Positions 1-5,035 of a stretch of DNA of 7,007 bases are shown here, piece by piece. The notes under the pieces are model-generated. The model worked only from the letters and a program-made list of their open reading frames with translations, searched no databases and was not told the origin of the DNA. The stretch is from Candidatus Bipolaricaulota bacterium. Lineage in GTDB: Bacteria; Bipolaricaulota; Bipolaricaulia; M55B111. Within the stretch, counting starts at the first letter, position 1. Every line of letters starts with the position of its first letter. Made by a program: the position numbers and the translations under genes. The stretch is taken from the NCBI GenBank assembly GCA_018334615.1, contig JAGXLP010000063.1:1-7007 (forward strand), written 5' to 3'.

Positions 1-1
1 C

Positions 2-193
2 GGATTTAGAGTTGATGAAGAGTTACTTGACGGGGCAAAGCCGGATGCCAGGGTAATGCACTGTTTACCGGCACACTACGATGAAGAGATTTCCCGATCC
101 GTAGCTCACGGCGACCAATCGGTAATATTTGAGCAAGCCGAAAATAGGATGCACACGCAAAAAGCCCTGCTGGCATTGCTTTTGAACGAATAA
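2..193 (+). CDS. argF: Ornithine carbamoyltransferase, C-terminal part (5' truncated by window edge)
   Basis: This is the last 63 codons of ornithine carbamoyltransferase, which joins carbamoyl phosphate to ornithine to make citrulline in cytoplasmic arginine synthesis. Reading from base 2, the frame is open to TAA at 191-193. It contains MHCLPAH, the signature around the catalytic Cys of the ornithine-binding domain, followed by DEEIS and then SVIFEQAENRMHTQKALLALLL. The last stretch is the typical C-terminal helix of the family, in which the ENR..H..KA residues are well conserved. The HCLPA motif favours ornithine over aspartate carbamoyltransferase. The start lies outside the window, so the length and promoter cannot be judged. 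The next gene begins 3 nt after the stop, which suggests co-transcription. The family call is firm from motifs alone. Confidence 0.93.
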   Translation, partial: GFRVDEELLDGAKPDARVMHCLPAHYDEEISRSVAHGDQSVIFEQAENRMHTQKALLALLLNE

Positions 194-196
194 TTT

Positions 197-736
197 ATGT
201 GGTTCAAGACGCTTTACCACAGACTACTTGGAAGGAGAGAGCTGTACCAGATCTACGTAAACCTTACTCATTCTACCCCGAGTCACTGTATGGATTATCA
301 CGGAAGAATAGTTAACCATGAAGAAAAAGTGCCTTCTGTCTCGGAGTGTGATTTCGAGGTGCTGGCCTTTCCTGTTAGTGAGCTCGACAATTATCGGGAA
401 AAGAAGAGAAGGATGGAAAGTCGGGCAGAAAGGGAACTGAAGCGGCGGGATTTGTTTGAAGAAGGAAAGGAGAAAATTGAAAACGGAGACTACGAAGAGG
501 CCATTTCCAGGTTAGAGGAATCGGTGAAACTGGATATCTTTATTCCGGAAATAGAGAAGTTTTGTCAGGAATACCGGGCTCTTCTCCCTTCCGAGATTTC
601 TCAAGAGCTGGAGGATCTGTTTATACTTGGTTATAAGGAGAAGTTCGGTCAGAAAAGGTATGAAAGGTTACCTGAAAAGATGAGGGAGGACCGGAAGGAA
701 GCCGGGCTCGACAAGATCCGCGAACTTTTCGGGTAG
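197..736 (+). CDS. Uncharacterised 179-aa protein with His/Cys-rich N-terminal segment and TPR-like helices
   Basis: I do not recognise this family with confidence. The protein is soluble-looking, with no signal peptide or membrane helix. Residues 1-15 are basic. Residues 18-39 (YQIYVNLTHSTPSHCMDYHGRI) look like a short beta-rich segment and hold His25, His30, Cys31 and His35, with Cys51 nearby, a possible but unproven metal-binding or catalytic cluster. Residues 62-85 are highly charged (YREKKRRMESRAERELKRR). Residues 84-126 resemble one tetratricopeptide-like helical hairpin (LFEEGKEKIENGDYEEAISRLEESVKL). The C-terminus is charged and helical. The ATG at 197 is 3 nt after the argF stop with no clear Shine-Dalgarno sequence, so translation may depend on termination-reinitiation from argF. 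Codon use looks like that of its neighbours. The frame and charge pattern make it a credible real gene. No function is assigned. Confidence 0.8.
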   Translation: MWFKTLYHRLLGRRELYQIYVNLTHSTPSHCMDYHGRIVNHEEKVPSVSECDFEVLAFPVSELDNYREKKRRMESRAERELKRRDLFEEGKEKIENGDYEEAISRLEESVKLDIFIPEIEKFCQEYRALLPSEISQELEDLFILGYKEKFGQKRYERLPEKMREDRKEAGLDKIRELFG

Positions 737-775
737 AATTCCTCCAATTACGCTTTCGGGTTTTAGGGTCATGAA

Positions 776-1165
776 ATGGAATTTTACTTAAAAAAGAGCG
801 ATAGAATAATTCTTCTTGTCGGAATCTGCGTTGGTTTAGTCGCCGTATCCCAACCTTACCTGAGCTCTTTTTTAAGGTTGGGGTCGGAGAACGCAGATTT
901 GAAGGAGGTAAACGAAAAGCCGATAAAACTGGAAGGCGTGAAGGTCAAATTACCCGAGATATCCCAGGGCCGATCGGAAATCAACGTAAATACGGCCGGC
1001 GCGGAGAAATTGACGGAACTTCCCGGTATCGGACCGGTGTTGGCTGATAGGATTACTGAGCACCGAGAAGAAAGCGGGGAGTTTACTTCCGTCGAGGAAT
1101 TGAAGAATGTCAGCGGTATTGGACCCTCGAAACTGGATCAGATTAAAAGCCTTGTAGAGCTTTAA
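776..1165 (+). CDS. ComEA-like membrane-anchored helix-hairpin-helix DNA-binding protein
   Basis: This 129-aa protein has one N-terminal membrane helix (about residues 10-33), a short polar linker, and a C-terminal tandem helix-hairpin-helix domain (about 69-129). The domain begins with INVNTAGAEKLTELPGIGPVLA and continues to NVSGIGPSKL. The two GIG hairpins (84-86 and 114-116) bind the DNA backbone without sequence specificity in this family. In competent bacteria ComEA is the extracytoplasmic DNA receptor for uptake. The anchor plus HhH layout fits that role, but similar small HhH proteins occur in organisms with no known competence, and no comEC or pilus genes are visible here. ATG at 776 is preceded by a weak AGGG (765-768, 7-nt spacer). 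The gene starts 39 nt after the upstream stop and ends 7 nt before a convergent gene. Confidence 0.85.
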   Translation: MEFYLKKSDRIILLVGICVGLVAVSQPYLSSFLRLGSENADLKEVNEKPIKLEGVKVKLPEISQGRSEINVNTAGAEKLTELPGIGPVLADRITEHREESGEFTSVEELKNVSGIGPSKLDQIKSLVEL

Positions 1166-1172
1166 AGATAAT

Positions 1173-1832
1173 TTACCCTCTTCGGGTGGCGGTTATTATT
1201 TCCATCTCGTCGGAGAGGTCTTCCGCTCTGTCGGAAATCTCCACCAGCGATTCCAGGAACTGTCGCAGGAGTATCTTTTCCGCCAATTCCAGATCCTCCA
1301 GCCCGAAAAGCTCCTGCACGAAATCCCTCTCCAGGTCGTCTATATCCCCCTCCATCTGTTCTATTTTTTCCGTGTACTCGAGAACGTCCCCATTGCTGCC
1401 AAAAAGCACTTCCAATCCAGTTTGAACCACTTTAACTATTTCCACGGAATCCTCGACTATTTCCTTGGTTATGGGTAAGAGTTCCCGAGGAAGTTTGATT
1501 TCCTGGAGAAGGGTAAAATCCAGGGAAGCTTCAGCTGCGTTAGCCAGCTTGTCTGTCCTTTCGACGATTCCGAGTAGCGGTCTTCTTGATCGGGCAAGCA
1601 GTGCTCCGTTTAACAGTTCCATTTCGATATCCCGCCGAAGGTCGTCGGCTTTCCCTTCCAGGTTATGAGTCTCGTAGGCGAGTTGGTTGGCACCTTCTAG
1701 GTCTTCCTCCTCTAACCAGAGGTGCATGGCATCCTTAAACTTTTCCAGGGTCTCGCCGACCATATCCGCATGCTCCTTCATCATGTCGTTGAGATCGGAT
1801 TCAGCCGACCAGAATCCTTTGAATAGTCCCAT
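1173..1832 (-). CDS. DUF47 family (PhoU-like) protein
   Basis: This is a 219-aa, all-helical, strongly acidic cytoplasmic protein of the DUF47 / TIGR00153 group, distant relatives of PhoU. The start (MGLFKGFWSAESDLNDMMKEHADMV), long amphipathic helices rich in Glu and Asp, and the mid-protein RDIEMELLNGALLARSRRPLLGIVERTDKLANAAE match that family in pattern and length. Such proteins often sit beside a Pit-type phosphate or sulfate transporter and are thought to modulate it, but no pit gene is visible here, so the role is inferred only. ATG at 1832 is chosen over an in-frame GTG at 1850 because GGGAGG lies 8 nt before the ATG and inside the longer version. The gene is convergent with the ComEA-like gene and about 200 nt downstream of thiP on the same strand. 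Confidence 0.85.
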   Translation of the reverse strand: MGLFKGFWSAESDLNDMMKEHADMVGETLEKFKDAMHLWLEEEDLEGANQLAYETHNLEGKADDLRRDIEMELLNGALLARSRRPLLGIVERTDKLANAAEASLDFTLLQEIKLPRELLPITKEIVEDSVEIVKVVQTGLEVLFGSNGDVLEYTEKIEQMEGDIDDLERDFVQELFGLEDLELAEKILLRQFLESLVEISDRAEDLSDEMEIITATRRG

Positions 1833-1840
1833 TATTAATA

Positions 1841-1846
1841 CCTCCC
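1841..1846 (-). promoter_or_regulatory. Ribosome binding site of the DUF47 gene
   Basis: On the minus strand GGGAGG sits 8 nt upstream of ATG 1832. It fixes the start at Met-Gly-Leu-Phe and rules against the upstream in-frame GTG at 1850, which lies 5' of this site. Confidence 0.75.
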
Positions 1847-1854
1847 ACACAATT

Positions 1855-1880
1855 CTATATATAAATTTCCCTCATTGCAA
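1855..1880 (-). promoter_or_regulatory. AT-rich promoter-like tract upstream of the DUF47 gene
   Basis: On the minus strand the tract reads TTGCAA (1880-1875), then AAATTTATATATAG (1868-1855). Read as a bacterial -10 (TATATA or TATAGA, 1861-1854) it would start transcription near 1848, just upstream of the GGGAGG site, giving a very short leader that keeps the ribosome site. The -35 match is poor and too close (13-15 nt). Read as an archaeal TATA box centred near 1861, the start would fall near 1835 and remove the ribosome site, making the mRNA nearly leaderless. A second TATA-like run (AAAATATAA, about 1913-1921) lies further upstream. The tract is promoter-like, but its exact nature is unresolved. 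Confidence 0.4.
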
Positions 1881-1919
1881 AATGTCAGTTAATGGGTAAA
1901 TTCAATTCAGTTTATATTT

Positions 1920-1937
1920 TGGTATGTTTTTATGCCA
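1920..1937. repeat. Short imperfect inverted repeat in the thiP-DUF47 intergenic region
   Basis: TGGTAT and ATGCCA arms flank a 6-nt GTTTTT spacer; five of six positions are complementary and the sixth could be a G-U pair. It lies in the otherwise featureless 1851-2038 gap, upstream of the DUF47 promoter-like tract and about 100 nt beyond the thiP stop. It could be an operator half-site pair or chance in AT-rich DNA. No run of T follows it on the minus strand, so it is not an obvious terminator for thiP. A weaker AGGGT/ACCCT pair is at 1971-1975 and 1995-1999. Confidence 0.25.
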
Positions 1938-2038
1938 ATTTATGGTAGGGTACGATCGAATTAAGTATTCAGGGTCGAGCCATTCCGAAATTCCACCCTA
2001 GCCCAGATGAACCGTACTGTTATTGTTTTCCTTTTACC

Positions 2039-3688
2039 TCATTTTCTCCAGAAATCTCCCCCCAATCTGTCGATCACGTAAAAGCCCAGGCCAACGATGA
2101 AGATTAATAAGATGCTCATAGCTGAAGCAGTACCGAATTGGCGGGCTCCGATTAACTCGTAAATCGCGATCGGTATCGTCTTCAGGCCGGGTCTAACCAG
2201 CATAATTGTGGCACTCATCTCTCCCATGGATATGGCGAAAGCAAAAGCCAGACCGGCCAACAGGGACCCCCGAATCATGGGAAGCTCGATGAGCCAGAAG
2301 ATGTTCCACCTGTTTGCCCCGGCCAGTTTTGCGGACTCGATTAACTCCCTTTCCAAACGGCCTAAAGCCGGTGCAACGGCTCTAATGAAAAAAGGATAGG
2401 CCAGCACGGAATGGACGATGATTACTATCAGAGGTCTCGACAGAATGGAAAAAGGACCGTAGACAAAACCCTCCAGGAAGGCAAAACCCAGGGCAACGGA
2501 GGAGACTCCCAGAGGAGCCATTGCCAGGGTGTCGAATACTTTCTTCCCTTTGATTCTAGTCCGGGCTAACGCGTAGGCTACCGGGATCCCAATGGCCGCG
2601 CTCAGTACCGCCGCGCCCAGCCCAAACAATAGACTGTTAATTATTGCTTCGAGAGGAACTGCCCCGATTAACGCCTGGTAGCCGGGGAAGAAAAGTTTTT
2701 TGTACCAGCCAAGGGTAAAGGAGCCCGCTGCGGTAAAGGAGTGGTAGAGGACTCCCAGCATAGGGCCGAGGAACAGAATCGTAGCAAGTATCCCGTAGCA
2801 AAGCGCAAATAGTTTGGCCGGATCCAGTCCCCCCCGAAAAAAGCTTTCCCGCCGCCTTGTCCTCAACGATAGTATTTCGAGGGAGAACAGGTCTTCGATC
2901 CGGAGATAGAAGTACGTAAAGGAAAGAGACAGGAGTATTTCTATCAGAGCCAGTGCCGCGCCCAGCCTGTATTTTCCCAGAGTTTGAACCAGAGTGTAAA
3001 TTTCGACTTCTACTGTGGAGAACTGAGCCCCGCCCAGGGTAAGAACTATGGGAAAGCTTAGAAAGCAAAAAATAAACACCAGGGCCGAACTCGTCGCTAT
3101 CGCCGGGACCAGCAGAGGTAATAGTATTTTCCGAAATATCGTCCAGCCCCCCGCTCCGGCTATCGAGGCGCTTTCTTCGTAGGATCGATCGATACTGCTC
3201 CATCGGGCCTCCACCATCCGAATCACTATCGGGGCGTTATAAAAGGCGTGGGCCAGGACAATCCCCCTGAGGGAGTAAAGAATTCTGAGGGGAGGATTTT
3301 CCAGCCCGAACAGGTTCATGAGTATTTGATTTAAGAAACCGTTGTTGCCGAAGAAGACCAGGAAGCCGGAGACGACTGTGATGGCGGGTAGGACAAACGG
3401 TATGGCCGTAAGCGAGCGGAGTAGCTTCCTTCCCCTGAATTCGTAACGGGTCAATATCCAGGCTCCGGCCAGTCCGATTACCAGGGACAGTAAGGTACTA
3501 TAAATTGCTTGAGCGGCGGTAAACCTTATTACGTCCCAGTAGTAAGGATCGGAGAGTATTTCAAATAACGGGTCGGGGTTGAACGCCCCTTCCAGGATTA
3601 ATCCTTCCGCTAATAGGTTGGCGAGAGGTAAATAAAAGAAAAGGAGGAGCAACAGTACCGGTAATAAAGGCAACAAGAATTTCTTCAT
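2039..3688 (-). CDS. thiP: Thiamine ABC transporter permease ThiP (fused two-domain)
   Basis: This 549-aa inner-membrane permease would form the channel of the thiamine/TPP importer. It is a tandem fusion of two BPD_transp_1-type domains, as in ThiP and the FbpB-type iron permeases. Each half has about six hydrophobic segments, and each carries the EAA loop that docks on the ATPase: residues 171-191 (EESASIAGAGGWTIFRKILLP) and 451-470 (ESAKLAGANRWNIFWLIELP). A short basic linker (about 276-286, RTRRRESFF) joins the halves. Length is close to the usual ThiP of about 535 aa. The specificity comes from context: thiB and a TPP riboswitch lie directly upstream. Sequence alone would not exclude an iron permease. 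ATG at 3688 is 52 nt after the thiB stop; GGAGGAG lies 27 nt upstream, too far to serve well, and no in-frame alternative is better. No ATPase gene follows. Confidence 0.9.
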   Translation of the reverse strand: MKKFLLPLLPVLLLLLFFYLPLANLLAEGLILEGAFNPDPLFEILSDPYYWDVIRFTAAQAIYSTLLSLVIGLAGAWILTRYEFRGRKLLRSLTAIPFVLPAITVVSGFLVFFGNNGFLNQILMNLFGLENPPLRILYSLRGIVLAHAFYNAPIVIRMVEARWSSIDRSYEESASIAGAGGWTIFRKILLPLLVPAIATSSALVFIFCFLSFPIVLTLGGAQFSTVEVEIYTLVQTLGKYRLGAALALIEILLSLSFTYFYLRIEDLFSLEILSLRTRRRESFFRGGLDPAKLFALCYGILATILFLGPMLGVLYHSFTAAGSFTLGWYKKLFFPGYQALIGAVPLEAIINSLLFGLGAAVLSAAIGIPVAYALARTRIKGKKVFDTLAMAPLGVSSVALGFAFLEGFVYGPFSILSRPLIVIIVHSVLAYPFFIRAVAPALGRLERELIESAKLAGANRWNIFWLIELPMIRGSLLAGLAFAFAISMGEMSATIMLVRPGLKTIPIAIYELIGARQFGTASAMSILLIFIVGLGFYVIDRLGGDFWRK

Positions 3689-3740
3689 GGTCTTTTCAGT
3701 CCGGGATTGCTCCTCCGAAATTAACTTTGGTAAATTGCGG

Positions 3741-4820
3741 CTATTGCCTGATGACCCTGCTCCATTCCCGCAGCCATCGCTCTTCGTTCTCTTTAATTAA
3801 AGATAGAGGCACCTCCGCTGCTTTTGGCGGTTTAACGGCATGCTGGTAGAATTTTATCGGCAATCGTGCCTCCCTGTTTGCGGGGAACATCCACTCAGTG
3901 GTGGGTATTTTCTCCCCTATTTTGGGCGATAGTAACAGGTTCAAGAATTTCTTCCCCCATTCCTTCTGATCGGATGCTTTGACTATTCCGGCGGCGTAAA
4001 TGTTACTGTAGCCTTCGTTGTTGAGCAGTAACACCTTCTGGTTCGCGTCGCCCTCCACAATCACGCTATAGGCAGTATCGGTGGAGAAGCTGACTACGAG
4101 GGGAGCTTCTCCGTTTAGAAACATCTCGTAGGCCTCGCCCCAACCTCCCGCTACGGTCAATACGCTCGGCATAAGCCTTTTCCAGTAATCCAGGTATTCC
4201 TCCCCGTAATGGTGAATGGTCCACAGCAGGAATGAATAGCCGGGAGAGGAGGTGCGAGGATCTTCCAGAATCAATTTGTTTTTGTACCGAGGTTTTGTAA
4301 GCTCCTCGAACGTGGTGGGTAGTTCGGAAACCTTGAACTTTTTCTCGTTATAAACCAGTGTGATATAACCGTATTCATAAGGCAACAATCGGAGTTTTGA
4401 ATCGAAAATTAACCGTTTCGGAATGGATGACAGTGCGGGTACATCCTCCTCGGTTAACGGTGAGAAAAGATCCTCGCCCAGCGCCAGCGGAGCGTCGCTT
4501 CTCTCCACACCGACGAATACGTCCGCCCGGGTTTCTCCGGCTCGAAGTTCACGCTTCAACCGGGCCAGCATCTGACGGGAATCCCCGGTAGCCACAAACT
4601 GCAGGTCCACGTCATATCTCGACTCAAACTCTTCCTTCAATGCCGGTGCCAGGCCGTACGAAACAAGAGTACTGTACGTGTAAACCACTAGCCTGGGATT
4701 CTTCTGTTCTGCCAGGGCGGTTATAGAAGAAGGAACCGTGGCCACAATTGAAGTGAGCAGACTTAAGGCCAGAACCAGAGACCAGAACCGAAAACCTGAT
4801 TTGCTTTGAAAAGAATACAT
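3741..4820 (-). CDS. thiB: Thiamine/TPP-binding periplasmic protein ThiB
   Basis: This 359-aa solute-binding protein captures thiamine, thiamine phosphate or TPP outside the membrane and delivers it to ThiP. Residues 11-37 form a signal peptide ending in ALA, a likely signal peptidase I site before EQK; there is no lipobox Cys. The mature part follows the ThiB pattern: VVYTYS near 46-50, a DVFVGVE segment near 100-106, PYEYGYITLVYN at 147-158, EDPRTSSPGYSFLLW at 186-200, GGWGEAYEMFLNGEAPLVVSFST around 225-247, TEWMFPAN near 308-315 and a final WLREWSRVIRQ. These segments line up with remembered E. coli ThiB, whose ligand pocket uses such aromatic residues. It is slightly longer than that 327-aa protein. 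ATG 4820 is chosen because AAGGAGGGAGAGT precedes it; a TTG at 4841 lies 5' of that site. It would be controlled by the upstream TPP riboswitch. Confidence 0.95.
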   Translation of the reverse strand: MYSFQSKSGFRFWSLVLALSLLTSIVATVPSSITALAEQKNPRLVVYTYSTLVSYGLAPALKEEFESRYDVDLQFVATGDSRQMLARLKRELRAGETRADVFVGVERSDAPLALGEDLFSPLTEEDVPALSSIPKRLIFDSKLRLLPYEYGYITLVYNEKKFKVSELPTTFEELTKPRYKNKLILEDPRTSSPGYSFLLWTIHHYGEEYLDYWKRLMPSVLTVAGGWGEAYEMFLNGEAPLVVSFSTDTAYSVIVEGDANQKVLLLNNEGYSNIYAAGIVKASDQKEWGKKFLNLLLSPKIGEKIPTTEWMFPANREARLPIKFYQHAVKPPKAAEVPLSLIKENEERWLREWSRVIRQ

Positions 4821-4825
4821 ACTCT

Positions 4826-4831
4826 CCCTCC
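4826..4831 (-). promoter_or_regulatory. Ribosome binding site of thiB, target of riboswitch control
   Basis: GGAGGG on the minus strand, in the context AAAGGAGGGAGAGT, lies 5 nt before ATG 4820. It decides the thiB start and is complementary to two upstream leader segments, at 4856-4861 (CCCUCC) and 4891-4896 (CUCUCC). Confidence 0.8.
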
Positions 4832-4855
4832 TTTGAGTCAACGAATATTTTGCCT

Positions 4856-4896
4856 GGAGGGGAGGTTAGCTGCCTCGAGAGAAGCTGAGTGGAGAG
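4856..4896 (-). promoter_or_regulatory. Putative expression platform of the TPP riboswitch (anti-Shine-Dalgarno segments)
   Basis: This is the leader between the aptamer and thiB. In RNA sense it runs from CUCUCC (4896-4891) to ACCUCCCCUCC (4866-4856). CCCUCC at 4861-4856 pairs fully with GGAGGG of the thiB ribosome site, leaving a 24-nt loop. CUCUCC at 4896-4891 pairs fully with the overlapping GGAGAG (4827-4822). CUCCCC at 4864-4859 also pairs fully with GGGGAG at 4976-4971, which includes most of the 5' strand of aptamer helix P2. A simple reading is that without TPP the P2 strand holds the anti-SD and thiB is translated, while with TPP the P2 helix forms, the anti-SD is freed and it masks the ribosome site. 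No U-run terminator is visible. The pairings are seen; the mechanism is inferred. Confidence 0.5.
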
Positions 4897-4897
4897 A

Positions 4898-4980
4898 TTC
4901 CTTCGCCGGCATTATCCGGTTCAGGTTCTAAGGGTCGAGGATTATGCCTCCTCTCAGCCCGACAGTCGAGCTCCCCTTTT
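4898..4980 (-). promoter_or_regulatory. TPP riboswitch (THI element) aptamer
   Basis: On the minus strand the conserved TPP aptamer core is present in the right order: P2 5' strand AAGGGG (4978-4973), P3 hairpin GCUCGA/UCGGGC, the conserved CUGAGA (4957-4952), an optional P3a hairpin GAGGA/UCCUC, P2 3' strand CCCUU (4934-4930), then ACCUGAACCGGAUAAUGCCGG with the P5 loop GGAUAAUGCC (4917-4908), and finally GCGAAGGAA closing P4. CUGAGA recognises the pyrimidine ring and the P4-P5 side the pyrophosphate in this family. It lies 77 nt upstream of thiB. Helix P1 is not convincing: the bases directly flanking P2 and P4 do not pair well, so the outer boundaries are approximate. The call as a TPP aptamer is firm. 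Confidence 0.96.
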
Positions 4981-4996
4981 AGCAACCAAAGGTTAA

Positions 4997-5025
4997 ATTA
5001 ATTTGCCCGGGGTTTCAAATGTAAA
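4997..5025 (-). promoter_or_regulatory. Weak candidate promoter for the thiBP transcript
   Basis: On the minus strand TTTACA (5025-5020) is followed after 17 nt by ATTAAT (5002-4997) in a run of A and T. This would be a weak sigma-70-like promoter starting transcription near 4990, a few bases before the aptamer, which is where a riboswitch leader should begin. The -10 lacks the expected TA start. If the organism is archaeal, ATTAATTTAA could instead be a TATA-like element, but it would start inside the aptamer. Read-through from the upstream thiL gene pair, only 55 nt away, is the alternative. Confidence 0.3.
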
Positions 5026-5035
5026 GAGAATCGGT

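Noticed and set aside
1175..1187. Small hairpin ACCC-TCTTC-GGGT at the convergent gene ends as a bidirectional terminator
   Set aside because: The stem is only 4 bp, it lies in the DUF47 coding end, and no T-run follows on either strand.
1830..1850. GTG 1850 as the DUF47 start
   Set aside because: It would place the GGGAGG ribosome site inside the coding region; ATG 1832 has that site at 8 nt and begins with the family-like MGLF.
2637..3203. 188-codon open frame on the minus strand within thiP
   Set aside because: It lies wholly inside thiP in another frame, has no family motifs and an unnatural Ser/Arg/Gly-rich composition, while the thiP frame shows membrane segments and EAA loops throughout.
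2039..4820. Iron(III) importer (FbpA/FbpB type) instead of ThiB/ThiP
   Set aside because: The permease alone is ambiguous, but the binding protein matches ThiB segments (DPRTSSPG, GWGEAYEMFL, TEWMFPAN) and a TPP riboswitch precedes it.
4818..4841. TTG 4841 as the thiB start
   Set aside because: It lies upstream of the strong GGAGGG site and adds seven polar residues before the signal peptide; ATG 4820 is better supported.
4856..4896. Rho-independent terminator as riboswitch output
   Set aside because: No GC-rich hairpin followed by a U-run is present between the aptamer and thiB; complementarity to the ribosome site fits translational control better.
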